Below, piece after piece: positions 16,640 to 25,014 of a stretch of 37,872 nt of DNA. The stretch is from Palsa-459 sp035937595 (GTDB taxonomy: Bacteria; Actinomycetota; Acidimicrobiia; Acidimicrobiales; RAAP-2): NCBI GenBank assembly GCA_035937595.1, contig DASZHS010000041.1, positions 1 through 37,872 on the forward strand. The letters run 5' to 3'. A program made the translations under genes and the position numbers. Within the stretch, counting starts at the first letter, position 1. Each line of letters opens with the position of its first letter. Under the pieces are notes generated by a model. It ran no database searches. It was not told the DNA's origin and worked only from the letters and a program-made list of their open reading frames with translations.

Positions 16640-18649
16640 TCAACGCTCCGTTGCGGCGAAAGGTCCATTCAGGGAGCCCACGCCGACGAAGATCCACCGC
16701 CCAGACGGAAGCATCGTCGCTGCGGTCAACACAGGATTGAGTGGGGGTTCCATGCTCGTCCAGGTCGTGCCAATGTTCACCGACGTCTCGATCGACACGA
16801 TCGGAGGGTCGGTGCCCGCCGATGAGCTGCTCATGATCTTGCACGCGTTGCCGGCACACGCGAGGCTCGTCACGTCATCGAAGACGCCGATCGCCTTCCA
16901 CGAGAGACCGCCGTCCGTCGTCCGGTACATCGTGTACGGCGTGGTGAAGGGCGCCCCCTGGCCGCCGTAGCCCGAAGCCAAGCAGGTGGTGGCCGAGGCA
17001 CAGCTGACGTCCGCAAGTTCGAGGCTCGCGCTTGCCGTGACGACCGTCCACGTGGCGCCGGCATCGGACGTCACGGCATCCGCACCGGAGTCGACGGCGA
17101 CGCAGTCGGTGGGCGAGCCACACGAGACCGGGCCGAAGCCGTAGCCGCCGGCGATCAGCCCCTTGATGGACGCCCTTGTCCAGCTCGCGCCACCGTCCGT
17201 GGTTCGCAGGATGTCGGTGCCGCCCATGGCAACGCAATTCATCGTCGTGGCGCAAGCGACGTTGAAGAGATAGGAGACCCCGGGTGGCAGCGTCGCCGGC
17301 GACCAGTGTGAGCCAGCATCTGCGGTGCGAAAGATGACGGGAGCACCCTGATCGGTCCTGCCCACTGCGAGGCAGTCGGCGCCCGACGGACAGGCGACAC
17401 CGTTCAGTTCGGTGTCAGGAGGTGCGGCGTGCCGCTGCCACGTGGCGCCGCTGTCTCGGGACACCTCCACGTAGTCGATACCTACGGAAAGGCAGATGCT
17501 CGCGGTGGCGCACGCGACGCCGAGCAGCCCGGAGCGACCCGATGGGACACCCCGGGGGCTCCACGTCGCAGCGGACGGGTGCCCTACAAAGACGACGTCG
17601 GGCGGGGACCCGAATCCGTCCACGAAGCACGTCGCGGCGTGCGGGCAGCTCACGCCTCCTCCTCCTGTGCCGCTCGACGAGGTGATTCGTGCGACCGCCC
17701 ACGTCGCGCCCGCGTCCGTCGTTGTCGCGGCGACGAGCGGCTGCGGACTCGACCGAGGCGACGGGATGGCGCAGGTCGTCGGGCTGCCGCAGCTGAGGCC
17801 GCCCACCACGCCGACGGACGCAGGCAGCGACCTCGTGGTCCACCTCCGACCGCCGTCTGACGACACCGTCACGCGGGCCCCTGTCACTCCGGCCACCGTG
17901 GTCATGCACCAGCCCGGCGTCGGACAGGAGATGAACGCCGGTGAGCTCCCGGACGTCGGAATCGAAAGGACTTGCTTGAAGGTGTGCCCGAAGTTCGTGC
18001 TCTTGTCGATGACGACGTGGTAGGTGGGGCCGGTCGACACTGTCGAGACACCGAAGCACGTGTTCGCCCTCGGGCATGCGACCGCATCCGACGCCGGCAT
18101 CGGGAGGTCGGCCCAGCGCGCACCGTCATCGGTCGAGCGCAGCAGGTTCCCGCCCGCGGTGGCGTAGCACAACTTCGAAGAGGTGCAGTCGAGGGATCTG
18201 AAGTTGTACGGGTCGGCGAAGGGATCACCCTGATTCTCCGACGTCCATCTGGCTCCGCCATCCGTCGTCACGGCGAAGACTGGCCAGTAGGCGTCGAGGC
18301 CGACCGCCATGCAGTAGCTGACGGTAGGGCAGCTGAGCAGGCTCAGCCTTGGTGTAGAGGGTGCGACAGGCTCGGGCACCCAGGTCACGCCGCCATTGGA
18401 CGTCCGGAAGATCGCGCCGAGTTGCGACTGCGCGTTGCCACCGCCGACGGCCGTGCAGACGAGGGAGGTGGGGCACGCGATGGCCGAGAGATTCGATGGG
18501 CCGAGCGCGTTCAAGCGCGAGTGCCACGCAGTGGTGGGCGCGGCCGTGCCTCGGGAAGAGGCAGCTGCCACCGCAGGGACCATGGCTGTGGACACCGCCA
18601 GACCGACGACTACAGCCACCACTTCCATCCGATGAATGGACCGCTGCAT
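16640..18649 (-). CDS. Secreted Asp-box (BNR/Ycf48-like) beta-propeller protein with repeated Cys pairs
   Basis: 669 residues. A signal peptide (about 1-30, ending AVAAASS) leads into a repeat protein. Each repeat has a Cys pair, C-x5-C, as in CPTSLVC, CPTVSYC, CPRANTC, CATASIC and CPSGADC, then AVG, and later an Asp box such as TDGGASW, SDAGATW or ADAGSHW. I count about 12 C-x5-C pairs plus a last C-x4-C, and about 10 Asp boxes, enough for two propellers. Relatives include sialidase-like and Ycf48-like propellers, but no sialidase active-site set is evident. Probably an exported binding or structural protein. ATG 18649 has GGGGAT upstream. Confidence 0.85.
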   Translation of the reverse strand: MQRSIHRMEVVAVVVGLAVSTAMVPAVAAASSRGTAAPTTAWHSRLNALGPSNLSAIACPTSLVCTAVGGGNAQSQLGAIFRTSNGGVTWVPEPVAPSTPRLSLLSCPTVSYCMAVGLDAYWPVFAVTTDGGARWTSENQGDPFADPYNFRSLDCTSSKLCYATAGGNLLRSTDDGARWADLPMPASDAVACPRANTCFGVSTVSTGPTYHVVIDKSTNFGHTFKQVLSIPTSGSSPAFISCPTPGWCMTTVAGVTGARVTVSSDGGRRWTTRSLPASVGVVGGLSCGSPTTCAIPSPRSSPQPLVAATTTDAGATWAVARITSSSGTGGGGVSCPHAATCFVDGFGSPPDVVFVGHPSAATWSPRGVPSGRSGLLGVACATASICLSVGIDYVEVSRDSGATWQRHAAPPDTELNGVACPSGADCLAVGRTDQGAPVIFRTADAGSHWSPATLPPGVSYLFNVACATTMNCVAMGGTDILRTTDGGASWTRASIKGLIAGGYGFGPVSCGSPTDCVAVDSGADAVTSDAGATWTVVTASASLELADVSCASATTCLASGYGGQGAPFTTPYTMYRTTDGGLSWKAIGVFDDVTSLACAGNACKIMSSSSAGTDPPIVSIETSVNIGTTWTSMEPPLNPVLTAATMLPSGRWIFVGVGSLNGPFAATER

Positions 18650-19128
18650 GATCCCCCGAGCACTGGCTGTCTGGAATCCTACGACCCGGTGACGAACAAC
18701 GACAGCGCCGCCCGCGCGAACGTCCAGGTCTCCCCGGCTACACGACGTCGCTATGGGATGTCACTCGATCGGCACGGGACCGCGGGTTCGTGACGACGCC
18801 TCCGACTCGGGGTGTGCCAAGGTCCCGACCCGTGACCGCCCATGCGGCCCGTTCCTTCTTCGAGAACGTGTGCCGACCTCCCCAGGGAAGCCGACGGATC
18901 CGAGCCAACACGACCTGCAACGGTTCGCACGCCGACGCCTGCCCCGACGAGCGAGCCCTATGCGCATTTGTCAAGCAGGTCCCGGAGCCACTGTCGCCCA
19001 TGTCCCGGAGCCGCGCCGGAAGGTGTCAAGCAGGTAGCGGAGCCACGGTGTCAATCATGTGGCGGACTTTCACAGCGCGAGTTCGAAAGGTAGGGACGAA
19101 AGTAGGGATCGCCCCCGCGGAGCGCAGG
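18650..19128. other. Intergenic region with IS-end-like repeats
   Basis: No supported gene. Short frames on both strands look like composition artefacts. The right part carries four related 23-nt repeats (18969-19071). The left part (18650-18960) shows nothing recognisable. Confidence 0.5.
18969..19071 (+). repeat. Four degenerate 23-nt repeats resembling a multi-repeat IS end (IS21-like)
   Basis: Units begin at 18969, 18992, 19024 and 19049. Three begin TGTCAA and the second TGTCGC; the first three share the pattern TGTCxxxCAxGTxxCGGAGCC, and the fourth reads TGTCAATCATGTGGCGGAC. Units are spaced 23, 32 and 25 nt apart. IS21-family and some related elements have several terminal repeats that start TGTCA and contain CATGTC. 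No transposase gene and no partner end are seen in the window, so this is at most a remnant. Confidence 0.45.
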
Positions 19129-19154
19129 AGAGCCCCTCCCGAAGGAGGGGCTCT
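19129..19154 (-). terminator. Hairpin terminator after the tRNA gene
   Basis: Perfect 11-bp stem (19129-19139 with 19144-19154). Read on the minus strand, the loop is TTCG closed by C-G, the extra-stable UUCG tetraloop. It begins 20 nt beyond the tRNA 3' end. Confidence 0.82.
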
Positions 19155-19173
19155 GATCTGGCACTTCCTTTCG

Positions 19174-19247
<74 letters not shown>

Positions 19248-19259
19248 TCGTGGCTGACA

Positions 19260-19265
19260 ACCTTA
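19260..19265 (-). promoter_or_regulatory. TAAGGT -10 element of the initiator tRNA gene
   Basis: On the minus strand TAAGGT lies 12 nt upstream of the tRNA 5' end, giving a short pre-tRNA leader of about 5 nt. No clear -35. Confidence 0.45.
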
Positions 19266-19305
19266 CCAGCGGGCGGCGGACGCCCCGTTCGTTCCCGGGC
19301 CGCCG

Positions 19306-22242
19306 CTAGGTCCTTCTCGTCGTGGGAGCGGTTGTGGTGGTCGTGGAGCCTGGAGACGTCGAGCCCTGGTGCGCGATCCTGGTGTTTGCCTCCTTGAGGT
19401 ACGTGATCCCAAGGTTGACGTGGTGCTCGTAGGCCGCCAGAGGATCCTCGCCGCCGGCCTTGAGTGCGGCCGTGGCCATCTCGAACTGCGCCTGCGCAAG
19501 CGCCAGGAGCTGGTTCACGGTGCTGTGTGTGCCACCGGCCCCCCTTCCCGGCATGAGCACCTGGGCCAGCGCACCACCGAGCGTCGTCGCGAACCCCGTG
19601 TTCTTCCGGTACACGACGATGTCGTACTTGAGCTGGGGGTACGAGCTCGAGGTCGGCGACACGTACATCGGTCGGACGTACAGCATCGAGCCGTCGATAG
19701 GGATCATGAGCACGTTGCCGAGGATGACCGTGGAGCCCTCGCGGGCGAGGAGCGAGATCTGCGACGAGGCGGCGGTGTTGGCGTTCATCTTTGAGTCGGC
19801 CTGTACGGGACCCGTCCCGCCGGCCGGCGGTCGGTAGACGAGGAGCTTTCCATAGTCGTGCGCGTTGACGTCGCTGAGCGCGACCATGAACGCCGAGAGG
19901 TTGAGCACTCCGGAGCTCACGGTCGACGTGGACGACGACGACTGGCTGTTCGACTGCGCCGCGACGTAGGCGTCGGTCAGCGTGAAGCTCGGTGCCGTTT
20001 CTCCTGGCAGTGTGTACACCTGGTACAGCGGGTCCATCCTGGCGACGGACTGGAACTGGCCAGACCTGGTGACCTGCGTTGAGACCTGATTGAGATTGCT
20101 CGGCGCGCCCGCGCCGTCGGTCGGCGAGAGGCTCCAGCCGTTGCCGTTGCTGTAGAACGCCTCAGGGGTCGGGAGGTGGTAGCGACCGTAGATCGCGGCT
20201 TGGATCGAGAAGATATCTTCGGGGTAGCGGAGGTGGTCGAGAAGCGGACTCCCGTGAATCGCGCTCAAGGGGTGGATGAGCCCAGGGAAGGCGGACTCCC
20301 AAGCCTTCAAGATCGGGTCCTGCGGGTCCATCGCATACAGCGACACCGTGCCGGTGTAGGCGTCGACGACGATCTTGACCGAGTTGCGTACGTAGTTATA
20401 GGACGACGGCAGCCCCGTGTCGGCCGGGACGAGCTGCGAACTCGCGTTCTGCGAGTAGGGGTACTCGTCCGTCGTCGTGTATCCGTCGAGGACCCAGTCG
20501 AGGTGGCCCTGAACGATCGCCGCGTAGGGGTGGGCGTCGATCGAGAGGAATGGGGCGGCATGCTGCGCGATCTGGAGCACGTTGCGCATGTAAATGATCT
20601 TCGACGTCGACGTGATGTCGCTCGAGAGGATCAAGTTGGGGTCACCGAATCGGATCGAGAACATGAGGCGGCGGAAGAAGCCCCCGATGGGCACGCCGCC
20701 AGCGCCGTGGTACTGGGTCGCCACTGTCCTGGTCGCATTCTCGTAGTCGATCTCCTTCTGGCTTGAGTCGACCACCACGTACCCGTTCTGTGAGAGCCCG
20801 AAGTAGATGCCGGGCATCGTCACCTTCGGCCAGCCCGGAAGGCGCGTCTCAGGGACGTTCGCCTGGCTGAATACTGGCTGGCCGGGTGACTGCACCTGGT
20901 TCGACGCGGACAACACGATGCCGTAGCCGTGCGTGAATTGGAGGTGCTGGTTGACCCACGTCGGGCTGGGCACCCCGGCGGTATTGAGCTCGCGGATTCC
21001 CTCGACGACTGGGAGGAGCCGCCCGTTCACCATGTAGCGGTCCTCACCGATCGCAGAGATGGAGTAGTAGTTCCGGAGTCCTTGCAGCTGCTGGAAGGTG
21101 CTCTGTGAGATCGAGGCGGTGGGGTCCCACTGGCGGACATCCTGGAGCGAGGCCGAGACGCCGGGCTGCTGAAGGATCGGCTTGCCAACGGTTGGCAGGA
21201 AGTTCGTCATCGCGACGCTCGAGAGCCCGTAGGCCATCCGCGTCGCCTCGATGTTGCGCTGGATGTACGGCAGCTCGAGGGTGCTCTGGGCCGGGGTCAC
21301 CTTCACCGCCTGGAGCACCGCGGGGTAGACCACGCCGATGAGCAGGGCGACGAACGCCCAGAGCCCGACGGCGATCACGGGGAGCGTCCAGCCGCGCTGC
21401 CAGATGTTCACCAGCAGGATGCCTGCGGCGATGATGCAGAGCCAGAACAGCAGCATCAGCGCGGGGAGCCGCGCGTGGACGTCGGTGTAGCCCGCACCGT
21501 CGAAGATGCCGTTTGTCGCAGACGTCACCATGTGCCAGCGCGCGATGAGGTAGCCCGCGGCCTTGGCGAGGGCGAGCAGCGCGAGCAGGACGGAGAGGTG
21601 GACCTTCACGCCCGGGGCGACCCGGGGCGTCACCCGGGCGGCCCGGATGCCGCCGTTCAGGTAGTGGAACACGGCCGTGAAGACGATGATTGCGACGAGC
21701 GAGGCGAGCACCCAGTCGACGACGAAGGTCAGGAACGGGAGGCGGAACACGTAGAACGAGACGTCCATGTTGAAGAGCGGGTCCCTGGTCCCGAAGGACT
21801 TCGAGTTCGAGAACAAGAGGTAGTCCTGCCAGTGGCCGATCGCCGCGGAGGCGGCGATCAGGGCCAGGACGAACGAGAGGAGGGCGTAGAGCCGGCCGGC
21901 GTACGGACGCACGGCGCTCTGGAACCGGCGCACGAGCTCGTCCTCGGGGGCGTCAAGGAGGAGCTCGGAGGGCCCAAGCCGGTTGCAGAGCAAGAGGTTG
22001 CCCCACATCGCGAGAAAGAACACGAGCCCGAAGACCAAGAACAGGCCGATCTTGGTCGTGAGCACCGTCGAGAACACCTCGTGCTGGTGGATCGACGAGT
22101 ACCACAGCGAGTCCGTGTAGAGCCCCGCGAGGGACCGAAGGGAGATGGCGAGGATGATGATCGCCGCGACGATGACGAGCAGGACGATGCGCCGACGGGG
22201 GCGGCCCACGCGTGTCGCGGTCATGTCCGCCGAGCTGCGCAC
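19306..22242 (-). CDS. UPF0182 family large membrane protein
   Basis: 978 residues, normal length. The first third has about seven membrane helices (for example RRRIVLLVIVAAIIILAISL and FSTVLTTKIGLFLVFGLVFF), with the family landmarks SLWYSSIHQHEVFSTVL and RDPLFNMDVSFYVFRLPFL. The remainder is a large outer domain (YIQRNIEATRMAYGL, SRVVDSSQKEIDY-like and the DPILKAWESAFPGL segment). Function is unknown; it is conserved in actinobacteria and cyanobacteria. The C-terminal tail is Thr-rich. GTG 22242 has TAGGCT 7 nt upstream (leaderless); ATG 22224 is a second option. It stands next to a YlbL-type protease gene in mycobacteria, as here, but here a DivIVA-like gene lies between. Confidence 0.94.
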   Translation of the reverse strand: MRSSADMTATRVGRPRRRIVLLVIVAAIIILAISLRSLAGLYTDSLWYSSIHQHEVFSTVLTTKIGLFLVFGLVFFLAMWGNLLLCNRLGPSELLLDAPEDELVRRFQSAVRPYAGRLYALLSFVLALIAASAAIGHWQDYLLFSNSKSFGTRDPLFNMDVSFYVFRLPFLTFVVDWVLASLVAIIVFTAVFHYLNGGIRAARVTPRVAPGVKVHLSVLLALLALAKAAGYLIARWHMVTSATNGIFDGAGYTDVHARLPALMLLFWLCIIAAGILLVNIWQRGWTLPVIAVGLWAFVALLIGVVYPAVLQAVKVTPAQSTLELPYIQRNIEATRMAYGLSSVAMTNFLPTVGKPILQQPGVSASLQDVRQWDPTASISQSTFQQLQGLRNYYSISAIGEDRYMVNGRLLPVVEGIRELNTAGVPSPTWVNQHLQFTHGYGIVLSASNQVQSPGQPVFSQANVPETRLPGWPKVTMPGIYFGLSQNGYVVVDSSQKEIDYENATRTVATQYHGAGGVPIGGFFRRLMFSIRFGDPNLILSSDITSTSKIIYMRNVLQIAQHAAPFLSIDAHPYAAIVQGHLDWVLDGYTTTDEYPYSQNASSQLVPADTGLPSSYNYVRNSVKIVVDAYTGTVSLYAMDPQDPILKAWESAFPGLIHPLSAIHGSPLLDHLRYPEDIFSIQAAIYGRYHLPTPEAFYSNGNGWSLSPTDGAGAPSNLNQVSTQVTRSGQFQSVARMDPLYQVYTLPGETAPSFTLTDAYVAAQSNSQSSSSTSTVSSGVLNLSAFMVALSDVNAHDYGKLLVYRPPAGGTGPVQADSKMNANTAASSQISLLAREGSTVILGNVLMIPIDGSMLYVRPMYVSPTSSSYPQLKYDIVVYRKNTGFATTLGGALAQVLMPGRGAGGTHSTVNQLLALAQAQFEMATAALKAGGEDPLAAYEHHVNLGITYLKEANTRIAHQGSTSPGSTTTTTAPTTRRT

Positions 22243-22249
22243 CGCCGGG

Positions 22250-22255
22250 AGCCTA
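22250..22255 (-). promoter_or_regulatory. TAGGCT -10 element; leaderless start of the UPF0182 gene
   Basis: On the minus strand TAGGCT, 7 nt, GTG 22242. It lies in the 39-nt gap after the DivIVA-like gene. Confidence 0.55.
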
Positions 22256-22281
22256 CGGCCGAGCCGTGGTCGTTCAGATCG

Positions 22282-23856
22282 TCACGCGGGCAGCACCGTG
22301 CAGCGGCAGCCCGCGTGCAGCGGCGGGAGCCGCACGGTCCCAGGGTCCGCGCCGTGCTGGTACGACGCGCCGACCGCCCCGCACTGCTCGCACGAGGGCT
22401 CTGCGGGCGCGATCACGAAGCGCACCTGGTGGCCGCTCGAGGCAGCGGCGACACCGGCATGGAACGCCCGCAGCGAGAGGTCGGCGCACAGCCGCTCGGT
22501 CCGCGCCCCGCGCCAGTCACGGTACGCCGCGGTCACCCGGTCCGTCCCGTCCTTGCCATTGTCGTTGGACATGCGCTTGCGCAGCGCGGTGACGAGCGTG
22601 GCCGCGAGGTCCTCGGCGAGCTCGGCGAGCGCGCCGTCGGCGAGCTCGGGCCCGACCACGCCGCCTTCGTTCGCGGCGAAGGAGCGTCCTGCGTTCGCCG
22701 CGTCGCGCAGGGGCTCCACCGACGCGAGGGCGTAGCGGTCGCGCTGCTCGCGCTCGGCACCGAGCCGCTCGGCCACCGCGGCACCCTCGGCGCCGCGCAC
22801 CCGCTCGAGCGCGGCGTTCTGGTCGTCCTGCAGGGACCGCTTCACCTTTCGGACGAGCGCGTCGCGCGAGCGGGCGACCACCTCGTCGCGGCGCTGGAGG
22901 ATCGCGCTGACCGGCGTGTCGGGGCGCACCGGGGTCCGGGTGGGCCCGTGCGCCGCCGCCTCGGCGCCGCGCTCCTCGAGGGTGGCCTTGCGGAGCTTGG
23001 CGAAGATCTCCTCGACCGCGTCGGGGTCCTCGGCGCCCCCCGGCGGCGCCCCGCCAGAGGGGTGCTCCGAGGCCGGGCGATCCAACGCCTCCTCGCCCAT
23101 CGGCGGCGGCGTCGGCTTGGCGCGCAGCCGCTCGATCGCCGCCTGCTTCGCGCGCTCGTCGGAGCCCTCGAGGTCGCCGAGCGTCGCGTCGACCGTCGTG
23201 CGCAGCGACTGCACGGACGCGGTCAGCGAGTCGCGAGCGGCGCGAAGCTGCTCGATCTGGACGTGGAGCGTCTTTCTTCGCACGAGCAGGTCCGCGAGGA
23301 TCTTGCGTCGCGTCTCCTGCGCCTCGTCGACGATGGTGCGGCCCTGCTCTCGCGCACGGTCCACGAGCGCGTCGCCGTTCGACCGTGCCGTGTCGGCGAG
23401 TCGCTCGGCGGTCGCGCGTGCCTCGGTCTCGAGGGCGGCGGCGGCGTGCTCTGCCTCCGCCACGGTCGCGGCGGCGTGCCGCTGGGCGCCGACGATGACG
23501 CTCGCGGCGCGGTCCTGCGCTTCGCCGAGCAGCTCGGTTGCCCGCGCCTGGGCGGCGGTGACCACGTGCTGGGCCTCCTCGTGGGCGCTCTTCAGGACGG
23601 CGGCGCTCCGTGAGCCGAGGGCGCTCGTGAGGGTCTCCTCGTCGAGGACCGGGTGCAGGGCGCGCCGCTCGGCGTCGGCCACGTGCTCGCGGAGCTCGGC
23701 GATGCGGCGCTCCGCAGCCGCCAGCTCGCGGGCGACCTGCTCGAGGAAGCTGCGGACCTCCCGGGGGTCGAACCCGCGCCGGACCGGGGAGAAGGTGGCC
23801 CTGGCAACGTCGCTCGAGGCAAGACGCGAAGACGAGATCGTGGTCCGGTCTTCCAT
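22282..23856 (-). CDS. DivIVA-domain coiled-coil protein with C-terminal phage MuF-like Cys/His motif
   Basis: 524 residues. Residues about 20-50 (TFSPVRRGFDPREVRSFLEQ) are a DivIVA lipid-binding start. A long Ala/Glu/Arg-rich coiled coil runs to about 250, then a Pro/Gly-rich linker. The C-terminal 200 residues are helical and end with CEQCGAVG (C489, C492) and PPLHAGCRCTVLP (H514, C517, C519). That CxxC ... HxxCRC ending is the hallmark of Mu gpF/SPP1 gp7-type head-morphogenesis domains (typically C..C...G.......HP.CRC). The protein could sit at curved membranes or poles and carry a phage-derived module. No other phage gene is near. It starts 12 nt after the YlbL-like gene's stop. The MuF link is by motif only. 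Confidence 0.82.
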   Translation of the reverse strand: MEDRTTISSSRLASSDVARATFSPVRRGFDPREVRSFLEQVARELAAAERRIAELREHVADAERRALHPVLDEETLTSALGSRSAAVLKSAHEEAQHVVTAAQARATELLGEAQDRAASVIVGAQRHAAATVAEAEHAAAALETEARATAERLADTARSNGDALVDRAREQGRTIVDEAQETRRKILADLLVRRKTLHVQIEQLRAARDSLTASVQSLRTTVDATLGDLEGSDERAKQAAIERLRAKPTPPPMGEEALDRPASEHPSGGAPPGGAEDPDAVEEIFAKLRKATLEERGAEAAAHGPTRTPVRPDTPVSAILQRRDEVVARSRDALVRKVKRSLQDDQNAALERVRGAEGAAVAERLGAEREQRDRYALASVEPLRDAANAGRSFAANEGGVVGPELADGALAELAEDLAATLVTALRKRMSNDNGKDGTDRVTAAYRDWRGARTERLCADLSLRAFHAGVAAASSGHQVRFVIAPAEPSCEQCGAVGASYQHGADPGTVRLPPLHAGCRCTVLPA

Positions 23857-23865
23857 GTCGCGCCG

Positions 23866-23871
23866 AGCCTA
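23866..23871 (-). promoter_or_regulatory. TAGGCT hexamer overlapping the upstream gene's stop codon
   Basis: On the minus strand the TAG of TAGGCT is the stop of the YlbL-like gene; 9 nt separate the hexamer from ATG 23856, predicting a leader of only 2-3 nt. Confidence 0.45.
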
Positions 23872-25014
23872 CGACGTCGCGCCAGCGCCGGACGCGTCCG
23901 CGATCGGGGCCGGCGGCCTCCCTCCGGCCGCCTCGATCGCCGCCAGGGCCTGGCGCAGCGTCCGCACGGGCACCACCTTGAGGCTCGGCGACGCCGCCTT
24001 CTTGGCCACCGTGTACTCGACGGTCGGCACCAGGAACACCGTCGCCCCCGCGCTCTCCACGGCGATCGTCTTCTCGGCGACGCCGCCCACGTCGCCGACC
24101 GTCCCGTTCGCGCTGATCGTCCCGGTCGCGGCGACCTTCGTACCGCCGGTGATCGAGACCTTCGACAGCGCGTCGATCACGCCGAGCGTCATGGCGAGCC
24201 CGGCGGACGGCCCGCCGATGAAGGCGGTGTCGATCGACACCTTGACCGGGAAGTGCCAGTCGGTCGCGTCCTCGATGCCGGTCCCCAGCACGGCGGTGAC
24301 CGTCGGCGAGCCGGGGCAGCCGGTCGCCACGTCACCGGCGGGTGGCGCGCCGGTCGGTGCGACGACCGTGGTCGCCGCGGCATAGGTGATGGTGCCCGAG
24401 CTCGTGATCGTGGCGCGCTCGACGCGCAGCGGCACGGCCGTGCCCGGCCGCGCCCCTCGCATCGCGGCGACGAGGCCGCAGACGCTGCGCACGGGACGAC
24501 CCCGGGCCCCGACGATGCGGTCGGCCACCGACAGCACGTGGGCCGCCGGGGCGCGCGTGCCGACGGCGGTCACGGTCACGCCCGCGGGCGTGCCGGTCAC
24601 GCGGTAGCCGACGGCGCGCATCCCGACGGCCTTCGCGCTGTTCTGCGAGTCGTACATCTCGAGGTACCCCTGGGCGACCAGCTGCGACGTCGGCACGTCG
24701 CCTCCCGTGAGGTCCGAGCCCGGGATGAGCTCGACGTGCACCGGGTGGAGCTCGTCGTACAGCCACTGCCAGACGTTGAGCTGCGTGAGGTAGACGTCGG
24801 TGAGGTAGATCGTCTTGCGCACGGGCGCGTGCGGGTGGTCCGTGACGGTGATGAGCGGCCCGACCGGCTGGGAGAGCCCGGGGGTGATCGCGTACTCGTT
24901 CAGCTTGTACTGGATGGACCAGACGATCGCGATGCCCAGGGCGAGCACGACGCAGAGCGACCCGAACCCGAACCGGCGCCGACGTGGTGCTTCACTTGGC
25001 AGATGCTCGACGAT
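23869..25014 (-). CDS. YlbL-like PDZ / Lon-type (S16) serine protease, membrane-anchored
   Basis: 381 residues if read from ATC 25014. A basic stretch (RRRRFGFGS) precedes one membrane helix (about 19-35), then a PDZ-like part with VLSVADRIVGARGRPV, and an S16 domain with the Lon Ser-Lys dyad: S270 in GGPSAGLAM and K315 in VGGVAEKTIAVESAG. It should cleave membrane-proximal proteins outside the cell. The start is a problem: no ATG, GTG or TTG lies in frame between the basic stretch and the neighbouring gene. ATC 25014 (TACGGT 6 nt upstream) and CTG 25002 are candidates; GTG 24948 would remove the basic stretch and begin inside the helix. It abuts the HEAT gene head to head. Confidence 0.9.
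   Translation of the reverse strand: MVEHLPSEAPRRRRFGFGSLCVVLALGIAIVWSIQYKLNEYAITPGLSQPVGPLITVTDHPHAPVRKTIYLTDVYLTQLNVWQWLYDELHPVHVELIPGSDLTGGDVPTSQLVAQGYLEMYDSQNSAKAVGMRAVGYRVTGTPAGVTVTAVGTRAPAAHVLSVADRIVGARGRPVRSVCGLVAAMRGARPGTAVPLRVERATITSSGTITYAAATTVVAPTGAPPAGDVATGCPGSPTVTAVLGTGIEDATDWHFPVKVSIDTAFIGGPSAGLAMTLGVIDALSKVSITGGTKVAATGTISANGTVGDVGGVAEKTIAVESAGATVFLVPTVEYTVAKKAASPSLKVVPVRTLRQALAAIEAAGGRPPAPIADASGAGATS

Noticed and set aside
18650..18968. Short frames on both strands as possible transposase remains next to the IS-like repeats
   Set aside because: No DDE, HTH or integrase motif can be read; the frames look random.
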